64,000 nt of DNA from Caulifigura coniformis (GTDB lineage: Bacteria > Planctomycetota > Planctomycetia > Planctomycetales > Planctomycetaceae). A program made the translations under genes and the position numbers. How positions within the stretch are numbered: position 1 is the first letter of the stretch; each line of letters starts with the position of its first letter. Shown in pieces: positions 50,564-59,108 of the stretch. The stretch covers positions 4,476,314 to 4,540,313 of the forward strand of contig NZ_CP036271.1 of the NCBI RefSeq assembly GCF_007745175.1. Reading direction: 5' to 3'. Under the pieces are notes generated by a model, which saw only the letters and a program-made list of their open reading frames with translations, ran no database searches and was not told the DNA's origin.

Positions 50564-52000
50564 ATGGCCTCGATTTCATCCGATCGGAACGGAACTCGCC
50601 GCCTGCAATTCATCGACAAGGCGAAGAAACGCCGTACGCTCTACCTGGGGCCTGTGTCCTTGAAGACTGCACAGACCATCGCCCTTCGTGTTGAGGCACT
50701 TGTTACGGCGTCAATCATGGGCACCGAGCCGGACCGTGCGGCGGCTGAGTGGGCGGCGCAAGTCAGCGACGACCTGGCACGCAAGCTGGCCAGGTTCGGG
50801 CTGACTTCGGAGCGGAAGAAACAGGAAGTAGAGGTGGTCACGCTCGGTCTGTTCCTGCGGGACTGGTTTGAGCCGCGATCGAAGGCCAAGGAAAACACGA
50901 AGGTGGTTTGGGCACAGGTTCGGCGAAACCTGGTCGGGTTCTTCGGCGATGCAAGGGACATTGCGACCATCACCAGCAGCGAGGCAGTGGCGTTCCGTGA
51001 CTATCTGATTCGGGATCAGGATCTTGGCGGTGAGTCCGTCAAGAAGCGCATCCAAGTCGCGAGGATGTTCTTCAAAGAGGCCGTCGCCAAAAAGCTGATC
51101 GGCGAGAACCCATTCGCTTCCGTACCGATGCCGAAGTCGGGAATGCGGAAACGACAGCGTCAGGAGTACGTGTCGTCGGAGATCGTGGACAAGTTACTAC
51201 CCCACTGTTCGCGGGTGTTACGGCTTTACGTCGTCCTTGCGAGGTACGGGGGGCTTCGGTGCCCATCGGAGACAGGCTCTCTGCGCTGGGAAGACCTCGA
51301 TTGGCAGAACTTGAGAATGACGATCACCTCACCAAAGACAGAGGCGCACGAAGGGGGAGAGAGTCGACAGAGTCCAATCTTTGCTCGTGTCCTTGACGAG
51401 TTGCGGGAGTGGAGAGCGGAAGCACCAAAAAACGCCGTCTTTGTCCTGGACGGACTGCGGACGCAGCGACAGGCGAAGCCCGACTGGAAATCCGTTCGGC
51501 TCGGATCAAGTCTGGAATGTGCGATCAGGGCGGCGGGCCTGGAGCCGTGGCCGAAGATGTTCAACAGCCTGCGTGGATCGTGTGAGACCGACCTTCTCGC
51601 GATGGGATTCCAGAACCACGTCGTGGCCGCATGGCTCGGACACTCGGTCAAGGTGCAAGAGAGCAATTACGCCAGTGTCCGTCCCGAAGACTTTGATCGG
51701 GCTGCACAGATGACCTCACAGGCGGCAGCGCAGAAAACAGCGCACGCCCTGCCCTTACCTAGCCGTACCGGCTCATCCCTGTTTGGCCGGACTGCAGCAC
51801 ATTCCTTGGGATTTACCGCAAAGTCACGTAAAACCCGGTCCCCAAAAAAAGAACCCGCCGTTCCACTGCGGAACAGGCGGGTCTCCGTTTCAGACGCTGG
51901 GTTCACCGATGAGCAGCATCAGCCGCCCTGGGGGGGCTGGCCATTGACCCACGGGCCGGCCAGCGACATGTGGGGCTGGTCTTCGATGGTGCTGCCGTAA
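50564..52000 (+). CDS. Tyrosine integrase with chromosome-encoded C-terminus
   Basis: This tyrosine recombinase has an N-terminal SAM-like core-binding part (LGLFLRDWFEPRSKAKENTK) and a catalytic domain with the first Arg in ARYGGLRCPSETGSLRW, the Lys in ITSPKTEAHEGGES, a modified HxxR block (FNSLRGSCETDLLA, Asn in place of His, as often seen in planctomycete integrases), AAWLGHSV and the nucleophile Tyr in ESNYASVRPEDF. At codon 433 the frame enters the attachment core (VPLRNR) and then reads 40 codons of chromosome antisense to the Gfo/Idh gene, to a stop at 52000. In the circle it would instead end with the 57-codon tail now at 32939-33112. Confidence 0.88.
   Translation: MASISSDRNGTRRLQFIDKAKKRRTLYLGPVSLKTAQTIALRVEALVTASIMGTEPDRAAAEWAAQVSDDLARKLARFGLTSERKKQEVEVVTLGLFLRDWFEPRSKAKENTKVVWAQVRRNLVGFFGDARDIATITSSEAVAFRDYLIRDQDLGGESVKKRIQVARMFFKEAVAKKLIGENPFASVPMPKSGMRKRQRQEYVSSEIVDKLLPHCSRVLRLYVVLARYGGLRCPSETGSLRWEDLDWQNLRMTITSPKTEAHEGGESRQSPIFARVLDELREWRAEAPKNAVFVLDGLRTQRQAKPDWKSVRLGSSLECAIRAAGLEPWPKMFNSLRGSCETDLLAMGFQNHVVAAWLGHSVKVQESNYASVRPEDFDRAAQMTSQAAAQKTAHALPLPSRTGSSLFGRTAAHSLGFTAKSRKTRSPKKEPAVPLRNRRVSVSDAGFTDEQHQPPWGGWPLTHGPASDMWGWSSMVLP
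51844..51882 (-). terminator. Regenerated terminator of the Gfo/Idh gene
   Basis: On the - strand the arms ACCCGCC + GTTCC and GGAAC + GGCGGGT (with one bulged T) close a 5-nt loop and are followed by TCTTTTTTT. The T-tract and part of one arm come from the element, so integration leaves the host gene with a working-looking terminator. Confidence 0.78.
51858..51878. repeat. Right attachment core (21-bp direct repeat)
   Basis: Identical to 32919-32939; codons 433-438 of the integrase frame. Element sequence lies to the left and chromosomal sequence (3' end of the Gfo/Idh gene) to the right. Confidence 0.88.
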
Positions 52001-53364
52001 TCGCCGGCAGTCCAGCCCGGGATGTGATTGGGCTTGCCGCGCTGTTCCGAACGCTTCTCCCAGAGCTTCGCCCAGCTGCCATCGCCGCTGCCGATGCCGG
52101 TTTTCGGATCGAGGTGGAAGACCTTTCCTTCGCGGTAGCTGCGGGCGCCGAGGATGACCGTCGAGACGGCCGCGGCGCCGAGGGCCGGATCGTTGTTGAC
52201 CATCCTGGGGTCGTTCGCCTGCATGGCGTCGACCCAGTTCTTGAAGTGGACAACGTCGTGGTTGGGGCAGGGTTTGGCGTTGAACGTCTCCCCCTTGATC
52301 TTGCTGTCCTTGGTGATCTGCGGGCGTTCCGGAATGAATTCGAACGAATCGCCGCTGAACACGAAGGAGCCGAAGTGCCCGCGGATGCACTGCTGAATCC
52401 GGGTTTCCTGGTTGCACATCGTCGACGACACGAGTCCATGCACGCCTTCCGGATAATCGGCCGCCACCGTGGCGACGTCCGGAACGTCACGTCCGTCGTA
52501 CTCGAGGTAAATGCCGCCGGCGCCGACGACGCGGGCCGGGTATCCGAGGCCGGTCGCCTTGAGCATCATGGTGACGCGGTGCACGAACAGGTCGGTGAAC
52601 ATGCCCGAACCGAACGTCCAGAACCGGCGCCACTGCTTGTAGACTTCGCGGTCGAACGGCATGTCGGGCGCGAGACCCTCTTCCGTTCCGAGCCAGCGTT
52701 TCCAGTCGATCGACTGGGGGGTCATATCCTTCGTGAGGGCGTAATCGCGCCACTGCCCCATCCACGAGTTGCGGTTGTACTCGGTCTGGTACATCAGCAC
52801 CTTGCCGAGCTTTCCGGCGCGGAGCATGTCGCCGGCTTCGGTCCAGACGGGCTGGCTCGTCGCCTGCACGCCGACCTGCATCACCTTGCCGGACGCTTCC
52901 CAGGCCTTGACGACGTCGAGGGCTTCCTCGACCTGCTTGGTCATCGGCTTTTCGCAGTAGACGTGCTTGCCGGCCTTGAGGCTGTCCACGATCTGCTTGT
53001 GATGCCAGTGATCGGGCGTTCCGATCGCTACGGCGTCGACTTTGCCGTCGGCGAGCATGTCGCGGTAGTCGACGAACTTCGACGGCTCATTGCCGTTCGT
53101 TTCCTTGATGTAGCTGGCGACCTTATCGCGCTGAACCGACCACACGTCGCACACCGAGGCCAGCTCGATGTTCATGCCGTCGTTCTTGTGCTTGGCGAGC
53201 GTCTTGACATGCGCGCCGAAGCCGCGACCGCCGGGGCCGATGAACCCGATGCGAATGCGCTCGTTGGCGCCGGCAGCGCTGGCGGGAGCAGTCGGGTAGA
53301 TCTGCGATGCAGCGACAGCTGCGCCGGCGGTTTTGAGGAACGTGCGACGGGAGGGCTCAGACAT
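51919..53364 (-). CDS. Gfo/Idh/MocA oxidoreductase with Tat signal
   Basis: The protein is exported through Tat: SRRTFLKTAGAAVAASQIY, cleaved near ASAAG. The Rossmann motif IRIGFIGPGGRGFG, DAVAIGTPDHWHH, and the conserved EKP of VYCEKPMTKQ follow. The C-terminal half has SFEFIPERPQI and HFKNWVDAMQAND, as in the large planctomycete group of secreted Gfo/Idh proteins, which presumably carry NAD(P) through Tat and act on sugar derivatives. The 481-residue length is typical. Its terminator is the integration site of the mobile element. Confidence 0.9.
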   Translation of the reverse strand: MSEPSRRTFLKTAGAAVAASQIYPTAPASAAGANERIRIGFIGPGGRGFGAHVKTLAKHKNDGMNIELASVCDVWSVQRDKVASYIKETNGNEPSKFVDYRDMLADGKVDAVAIGTPDHWHHKQIVDSLKAGKHVYCEKPMTKQVEEALDVVKAWEASGKVMQVGVQATSQPVWTEAGDMLRAGKLGKVLMYQTEYNRNSWMGQWRDYALTKDMTPQSIDWKRWLGTEEGLAPDMPFDREVYKQWRRFWTFGSGMFTDLFVHRVTMMLKATGLGYPARVVGAGGIYLEYDGRDVPDVATVAADYPEGVHGLVSSTMCNQETRIQQCIRGHFGSFVFSGDSFEFIPERPQITKDSKIKGETFNAKPCPNHDVVHFKNWVDAMQANDPRMVNNDPALGAAAVSTVILGARSYREGKVFHLDPKTGIGSGDGSWAKLWEKRSEQRGKPNHIPGWTAGDYGSTIEDQPHMSLAGPWVNGQPPQGG

Positions 53365-53864
53365 GGAGAACTCGCAACTTCGGAGGGCGGGCGCCCCGGC
53401 GCTGCGCCGGGGCCATCAACGCAATTTGAGGCACAAATAATCTAGTCCTCCCCAGTTGCGGTGTCACGTATGGGAAATCCCGCAACGCGCCCGGGGAGGC
53501 CTCCCGTTCTTCGGCCCATCCTGAGGTCGCCTTGCGACGTTTCGCTGCGTTCGGAGCGACCGGGCTTCGAGGACGCTCCTCGCACTCCTTCTGACGGCCC
53601 GATCCGGGCGTTCGACGCAATCAGTTCGACGGCGCTCTGTCGCATCGTCGGTGCGCGCCACGCAATCGCCTCATCCGGAACGGAAATCGTAACTGCCCAA
53701 TCAGTCGAGTCTTGTGGCAAGCAGCAGTTTTTGCGGCATGTCGAACACCAGTTTTGCTTTCAATTTCGTCAGCTTCAGCGACGACCAAGGACAGGCGGCA
53801 GTCGCCGGGTGATTTCAACCCTGCCCGTTGCAACCGCCACTCGAAATGAACTGGAGGACGTTCG
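53365..53864. other. Intergenic region, no gene seen
   Basis: About 500 nt between divergent genes. Nothing coding was accepted. It should hold the promoters of the Gfo/Idh gene (- strand) and of the histidine-rich protein (+ strand), but no strong consensus boxes were identified. Confidence 0.4.
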
Positions 53865-54161
53865 ATGAAAACCATCTTCACACTCGCAGCCCTCGCCGCT
53901 GGCATCGCCTTTCTGCCGTCCAACGCGCAGGCCTCTCCCCGCCATCACGGACACGGCGGGCATGGCCATCACGGACACCACCACCATCACGGCGGATGGG
54001 GCCACAACCACGGTCATCATCATCACCACCACCACCACAATCGCTGGCGCGGTGGATACCGGTACCCGACGTATCGCATCCAGCCGTATCCGTACCCCTA
54101 CGGATACTCCAACGGCATCTCAATCGGGACGCCGAACGTCTGGATCCAGTCTGGCTGGTGA
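53865..54161 (+). CDS. Secreted histidine-rich protein 1 (98 aa)
   Basis: A signal peptide (MKTIFTLAALAAGIAFLPSN, cleavage near AQASP) is followed by about 30 residues dominated by His and Gly (GHGGHGHHGHHHHHGG, then HHHHHHHHNRW) and a Tyr/Pro-rich end (YPTYRIQPYPYPYGY). Such runs bind Ni, Zn, Cu or Co, so metal buffering in the envelope is likely; a structural role of the Tyr-Pro tail is possible. GGAGG precedes the ATG. It is paired with a similar gene at 54343. Confidence 0.75.
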   Translation: MKTIFTLAALAAGIAFLPSNAQASPRHHGHGGHGHHGHHHHHGGWGHNHGHHHHHHHHNRWRGGYRYPTYRIQPYPYPYGYSNGISIGTPNVWIQSGW

Positions 54162-54342
54162 TTCCGCTGACGCGGCCAGTTCCCTCAACCACATGCCCGA
54201 CGCCACCTGCTGGCGCTCGTGCATGTTTCGGTTTCAGGACCCGCTTCGTGGAGAAACGACTGCCTGTAACACGGGTTTGAAACTCACGTCCTGAAGGCAT
54301 GGGCCGCGCGGCCCGCTCAACCGCCTTCCAGGAGTTTCACTC

Positions 54343-54621
54343 ATGTTCCGCCAACTGTTCCCGGCCCTTCTGGGCCTGATCGTCGTCGTACAGACCAGTT
54401 CGTCTTTCGCAAGCGGCCCATTCGTTCCGAGCCGTCATCCGTCGCATCATCATCATCACCACCACCACGGACATCATGGCCATCACCATCATCACCATGG
54501 CCCATTCTTCGGGCACGGTTTTCATGGGGGCTTTCGCCAGCCGCAGTTCGTGGTGGTGAAGAAGTGGACGCCATCGGGATGGGTGTATGTCCGGCAGCCG
54601 GTGGGAATTGTCCGGTTCTAA
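54343..54621 (+). CDS. Secreted histidine-rich protein 2 (92 aa)
   Basis: The signal peptide MFRQLFPALLGLIVVVQTSS is cleaved near SFASG. A His cluster follows (HPSHHHHHHHHGHHGHHHHH), then a C-terminal segment FVVVKKWTPSGWVYVRQP that differs from the Tyr-Pro tail of its neighbour. AGGAG lies 9 nt before the ATG. The two genes share the design of signal peptide plus His block, but not the C-terminus, so they may be a diverged tandem duplication. Confidence 0.75.
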   Translation: MFRQLFPALLGLIVVVQTSSSFASGPFVPSRHPSHHHHHHHHGHHGHHHHHHGPFFGHGFHGGFRQPQFVVVKKWTPSGWVYVRQPVGIVRF

Positions 54622-54708
54622 TGCTCGAACCCGAGTCGCCGTTATTCGAACGCCGCCTGTTCAGGATCACCGAACAGACGGCGTTCGGATTTGACGCCCC
54701 GTGCCACG

Positions 54709-56292
54709 TCAGCGCGAGGGGGATTGCGCTTCAAACGCCGGATTGTCTCGTGGAGACGTGGCGCCGGTCTCTTTAAGGAAATCATCGATCAGAGCGTCCA
54801 ACTGCCGGACTTCTTCCGATGACGTCGCCGCGAGGTTCGTCGTCTCGGCGAGGTCCGCCTTGAGGTCGTAGAGTTCAAAGCGTTGTTCCGGTGGCGTGCC
54901 AAACCAGCGAATCAGCTTGCGATCCCCGCGGCGCACCCACACGCCGCCGGCCCGGCCCGGGCTTCGGCCATGCGGGAAGTAGTTGAAGAAAGCGTCACGT
55001 GCGATCGGTCCGGTTCCACGCAGGACGCTCGCGTAGCTCTCACCGTCCATCTGCTGCTGCTTCGGCCGCGGGATGCCTGCCAGTTCGAGGAGCGTGGGAT
55101 AGAGGTCAATGTGCCCGACGACGGAAGCATTCGTCGCTCCCGCGGCGATCCTGCCGGGCCAACTCCACATTAAAGGGACGCGCGTTCCGCCTTCGTAGAG
55201 GGTTCCCTTACCGTCGCGCAACGGCCAGTTGCTGGTCGGCGCCTCGTTGCCGGCCCACTTCTTCCAGTCGGCCAGGGCGGGGTTTGGTGCGCGTCGGGGC
55301 CTCGCTTCCGCATCGCCGGCAGTGTTGCTGTGGACGTTCCCCCCGTTGTCGGAGTTGAACACGATGATCGTGTCGTCTGCGAGCCCGTTCTTCTCAACTG
55401 CCGCCAGAATCTTCCCGAAGCACTCGTCCACGCTCCGCATCATCGACGCCATGATCGGGTTCTTCTGCCGGGCGTTCGCGTCGATCCTGGCCTGGAATTC
55501 CCGGGTGTAGGCCTCCTTGTGTCCCCACGGCCCGTGGACGCCGTAACACCAAAGGTTCAAGAAGAACGGCTTGTCGGACCTGGTTTCGATGAACTTGACC
55601 GCCTCCTCGGCCTGCCGATCGACGATGTATTCGCCATCCGGTCCATCGGTGATCGTGCCGACTCGCAACTGGCCTTTAGGCTCGCCGGTCCGCCTGACGC
55701 CGTAGGGGGAAAAGTAGCCTCCGGGAGGACCCGGATCAGGGTGACAATGAAACGCGATCTCGAACCCCTGTTGCTCAGGCCAGTGCGGCGACGTCAGTCC
55801 CAGATGCCACTTGCCGATGTGAGCCGTGCGATATCCGGCGTCGCGGAGCGCCTCCGCCAGGGTGTACTCGGAGGGCTCGAGGTAGTTCTTGCTCACGGGG
55901 GTCCGCATCGCCTGCCCTGGCGGGGCGGTCTCGGGCAGGAACTGGAAGCCCTCTGGCTGCGGCGGTTGATGACCCGTTGCGGAGGTGATGCCATGCCTGG
56001 CGGAGTATTTGCCAGTCATCAGGCTGGCCCGTGTCGGTGAGCATAGTGGCTGCGCGTAGGCGTCCGTGAAGCGCATCGCCTTCCTGGCAAACGCGTCGAT
56101 GTGGGGAGTTTCGTAGAACGTCGAGCCGTAGACACCGCAGTCACGCCAGCCCATGTCATCGACAAGGAACAGGATGACATTCGGTCGCCGCACACGCGGT
56201 GCTGGCTGGTCCGCAGCCGTCGCCCGGGCGGAAAGGGCTCCGAAGAGCGCAAGAACACCGAGAAGCATCCGGACTGATCGTCCACTTGCCAT
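54709..56292 (-). CDS. Sulfatase (formylglycine-dependent)
   Basis: This 527-residue exported enzyme has a signal peptide ending near ARATAA, the metal-binding NVILFLVDDMGWRDCGVYG, and the sulfatase signature LCSPTRASLMTGKYSARHG, whose cysteine is converted to formylglycine. A later His-rich KWHLGLTSPHWPEQQG carries further metal or catalytic residues. It removes sulfate esters from polysaccharides. Planctomycetes encode many such enzymes. GGAGG lies 9-10 nt before the ATG. A maturation enzyme is not in the window. Confidence 0.93.
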   Translation of the reverse strand: MASGRSVRMLLGVLALFGALSARATAADQPAPRVRRPNVILFLVDDMGWRDCGVYGSTFYETPHIDAFARKAMRFTDAYAQPLCSPTRASLMTGKYSARHGITSATGHQPPQPEGFQFLPETAPPGQAMRTPVSKNYLEPSEYTLAEALRDAGYRTAHIGKWHLGLTSPHWPEQQGFEIAFHCHPDPGPPGGYFSPYGVRRTGEPKGQLRVGTITDGPDGEYIVDRQAEEAVKFIETRSDKPFFLNLWCYGVHGPWGHKEAYTREFQARIDANARQKNPIMASMMRSVDECFGKILAAVEKNGLADDTIIVFNSDNGGNVHSNTAGDAEARPRRAPNPALADWKKWAGNEAPTSNWPLRDGKGTLYEGGTRVPLMWSWPGRIAAGATNASVVGHIDLYPTLLELAGIPRPKQQQMDGESYASVLRGTGPIARDAFFNYFPHGRSPGRAGGVWVRRGDRKLIRWFGTPPEQRFELYDLKADLAETTNLAATSSEEVRQLDALIDDFLKETGATSPRDNPAFEAQSPSR

Positions 56293-56399
56293 TTCAGCAC
56301 TCCTCCAGGAGGTCCCCTGCCCGCCTGCCCTGTCGGCGACGGCCGCTGATCGCCGTTATGAGACCTCAAGCGATTCCAGCAGGCAACTCCGTCGGGCTG

Positions 56400-58073
56400 T
56401 CAGCGGCGACCGAACCTGAAGCGACGCCGCACGCTGTCGATCACAGTGAGTCGGCCTTCAAAATTGAACGTGTGCGCCGCGCGCACGCCCGGCGACCAGT
56501 CGGGTTCGATGCCGGTGACGGTCCGCTCCTCATATTCCGATTCGGTCAGCGTCACGATCTCATTGATTTTCACGCCGTATCCGTACCCCTGGGCACAGTC
56601 CTGGGACGGCCGATAGAGCTTCTCCTGGTGGCGGAAGATTCTCCCGGCAGGACGTGCCGAGGCGACATCCGACACGATGGGATTCATCGGGTGGGGCGTC
56701 CAGTCGCCGGCCAGCGGGTCGGTGGCGTGAAACAGGAAGAGTTCGTCGAGCGAGGAGGCTCCCTCCTGCTCGCGGATGTTGACGAACATCCACCAGCGTC
56801 CGGCCTCCTCGTGCAGAGTGGCATCGACCGCCGAAACATCCTGCATGAGATCGGAGTGTTTCTCCCATTTCTGCGGAAACTCAACGCAGCGGTACAGCTC
56901 GATCGCCTTGTTCTGAGACGATTCGGGGACCATGTATAAGTTCCCTCCGACCTCGAACAGGAACGGATAGGAGAGGTGGTACGGGCGCTCGAGAACGGGG
57001 ACCGGTTCTGTCGCCGCCCCCCGTTCATCGATCCTGCAGCAGGAGATGAAGCCCCGGTTATTCGTGTACCGGAGTTCCTCCATGAAAAGGTAGTACGCTC
57101 CCTCGCGCTGCACGATGAACGGGTCGGCGTAGAAGCGGTCTTTCGGCGGCGTGAGTTCCCTGAACCGCCAGATGGACGAGGAATACCCGGGCCGCTTCGA
57201 GAATGAATAAAGTACGAACCACTGGTCGACAAACAGCAGTGACCTGAGTTTGAGCCCGAGCCAGCGGGCCGCGTGCCGCGGCAGCAGCGTGAGGAGCTCC
57301 CGGTTGGTGGGAGTCGTGAAGAGCCGTTGCGAATAGAGGATCGGAGCGGCGTTGAGACGGTCCACGTGCTGAAAGAATGCGTCCGGCCCCATCCGCCGCA
57401 GCTGTTTCAGCGCCCGCGGCAGGAACATCAGCGTCTTCCAGTAGAGCACATTCCGGTTCCGCCGGATCGAAAGGTGATCGGTCCGGGACTGAGACCGGAA
57501 AAGGATTTTTCCACCGTCGAGGTCTTCGGTAAGAATCTGGAGCACGGAACCGGTCGTCGGCCAGTTGAGGAGCACTTCCCAGACGCCGGCGGGACCTCCG
57601 CGATTCACCCGGTTATCGCCGTGATGAAAAGACCACACGCCATACCGGGCCGCGTTCAGAATTTCGCCGCGCAGGATCCGGAATCCGAGGCGGATGAGGA
57701 CATCGACCTGCTGAGACCGGATCCCGGCAATCGCGTCCTCGGGAAAGGTGTCACTGAAGCGGCCACGCAACGGTTCGACGTCCAGGACAGGAGTGTCCGG
57801 GAGCAATTCGGCCAGGTCATTCAGTGCGAAGGCGTCGGGACGAACCCGAAACAGCTTGCGTTCCAGCTTTTCGAGCAGCAGGTACCCGAGCTGGCCGAAG
57901 TGATGCCACACCTTCTTCAGCAGTCCGCCTTTCGCGGGAGGCTCAGGCGTGTTCTGGACGATCAGGACGAACTCCACGTCGCCGCTGTCCTGCAGGATCT
58001 GGAGCATCCGGAACGCCCAGGCCGGAATCTGCAGACGATCGACGAGGATGCCGATCCGGAGCCGTTCATTCAC
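56400..58073 (-). CDS. Formyltransferase-like / beta-propeller fusion, glycan-related
   Basis: The N-terminal ~250 residues contain the formyltransferase-type motif WSFHHGDNRVNRGGPAGVWE and TTGSVLQILTEDLDGGKILF, as in methionyl-tRNA and sugar N-formyltransferases. The C-terminal ~270 residues (DRFYADPFIVQREGAYYLFM, then NNRGFISCCRI) form a five-bladed propeller resembling glycosyl hydrolase family 43 and the GINT1-type N-terminal domain. This fusion occurs near polysaccharide genes in other bacteria, so a role in decorating a surface glycan is inferred. GTG 58073 is the start. It is divergent from the FkbM methyltransferase gene. Confidence 0.75.
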   Translation of the reverse strand: MNERLRIGILVDRLQIPAWAFRMLQILQDSGDVEFVLIVQNTPEPPAKGGLLKKVWHHFGQLGYLLLEKLERKLFRVRPDAFALNDLAELLPDTPVLDVEPLRGRFSDTFPEDAIAGIRSQQVDVLIRLGFRILRGEILNAARYGVWSFHHGDNRVNRGGPAGVWEVLLNWPTTGSVLQILTEDLDGGKILFRSQSRTDHLSIRRNRNVLYWKTLMFLPRALKQLRRMGPDAFFQHVDRLNAAPILYSQRLFTTPTNRELLTLLPRHAARWLGLKLRSLLFVDQWFVLYSFSKRPGYSSSIWRFRELTPPKDRFYADPFIVQREGAYYLFMEELRYTNNRGFISCCRIDERGAATEPVPVLERPYHLSYPFLFEVGGNLYMVPESSQNKAIELYRCVEFPQKWEKHSDLMQDVSAVDATLHEEAGRWWMFVNIREQEGASSLDELFLFHATDPLAGDWTPHPMNPIVSDVASARPAGRIFRHQEKLYRPSQDCAQGYGYGVKINEIVTLTESEYEERTVTGIEPDWSPGVRAAHTFNFEGRLTVIDSVRRRFRFGRR

Positions 58074-58304
58074 GTGTCTGTGCGCCCCTGTTCAGTAAAG
58101 CCGACGAGGAAGGCCACGCGTCCGCCGATCGCCCCGCGCCGGCTGTCTCTCCTGGCAGCGGATGCTACCGGCCACCGCTCGCATCGAACAGGCGAGGGAC
58201 AGGCCTGCACGCGCGTGAACCCGCGTTGACACAACTTCGGTGGATGGCCTAGGTTCGGCGCGGAATCGCCCTCCGGGATGGGCGAACGCAGGGAGGGAAT
58301 TGCG

Positions 58305-59108
58305 ATGCAGGGCGGTCGAGCGAGTCTCAAACGTGCGTGGATCAAACTGGCACGCTATGGATTGCGCCGGAGGTTCATCCGCGTGATGGAGCAGCCCCTC
58401 AAGGGCTACCAGTGGACGACGACGCGGAGCTACACCTATCTGCTGGGCACCCATGAGTCGCCGGAGGTGATTGACCGCTTTCGCTCCTGGCTGACCCCCG
58501 ACTCCGTCTTTTACGACGTCGGCGGCAACGCCGGATACTTTTCCTTCATCGCCAGCACAATCGTCACCCGAGGCCACATTCTGGCGTTTGAGCCGATCGC
58601 CTCGAATATCGCCATCTTTGAAGAACACCTGCGTCGAAATCGCCGCCGTCCAGGCCTGGATCGCATCACGCTCCTGCCGTATGCCGTCGCGGACACCGAA
58701 AAGGTCGTCCAGTTCACGAACGACCCCGTGCTGACCGGCAGCAACACCTACGTGGATTCGTCTTTCTTCGGTCCTTCCGTCGAGAAGGTCGACGTGCAGT
58801 GCGTGTCGATCGACGGCCAGATCGCGAAGGGCGCGCCAGTGCCCGACGTCATCAAGATCGACGTTGAGGGCGCCGAGCTGGACGTCCTCAAAGGGGCAGT
58901 CAGCACCCTGAAGTCGCACCATCCTCACCTGCTGCTGGCAACGCACGACGCCCATGTCCCGGGAATCGATCGCCAGTGCGCTGAGTTCCTCAAGGACCTC
59001 GGCTACACGCTGACCCATACCGGCGAATTCACGCCGCGCATGGCCGGTCTCGATGACTATATCGTCACGCATCCGGCGAGAGCCCAGGCGAAGCGCTCGG
59101 CCGCCTGA
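58305..59108 (+). CDS. FkbM family methyltransferase
   Basis: This 267-residue SAM-dependent methyltransferase has the SAM loop VFYDVGGNAGYFSFIAS, LAFEPIASNIAIFEEH, and the FkbM block VPDVIKIDVEGAELDVLKGA. FkbM proteins O-methylate sugars or other hydroxyls, often in surface glycans. ATG 58305 follows a strong GGGAGGG at 7 nt; an in-frame ATG at 58278 lacks such a site. The opposing formyltransferase/propeller gene starts about 230 nt away, so both may modify the same polymer. Confidence 0.85.
   Translation: MQGGRASLKRAWIKLARYGLRRRFIRVMEQPLKGYQWTTTRSYTYLLGTHESPEVIDRFRSWLTPDSVFYDVGGNAGYFSFIASTIVTRGHILAFEPIASNIAIFEEHLRRNRRRPGLDRITLLPYAVADTEKVVQFTNDPVLTGSNTYVDSSFFGPSVEKVDVQCVSIDGQIAKGAPVPDVIKIDVEGAELDVLKGAVSTLKSHHPHLLLATHDAHVPGIDRQCAEFLKDLGYTLTHTGEFTPRMAGLDDYIVTHPARAQAKRSAA

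Larger units (their letters stand above)
32919..51878. mobile_element. Integrative element (about 18.9 kb) inserted in a terminator
   Basis: The boundaries are a 21-bp perfect direct repeat at 32919-32939 and 51858-51878. A tyrosine integrase and excisionase-like gene sit at the right end, and a serine recombinase, a RepA-like ATPase, phage-like genes and many unrecognised small membrane proteins lie inside. Joining the outer flanks across one repeat recreates a perfect terminator hairpin for the Gfo/Idh gene, while both halves of the integrase frame meet across the repeat in the circular form. These two independent reconstructions support the boundaries. Terminase, portal, capsid and conjugation genes were not recognised. 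Confidence 0.88.
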
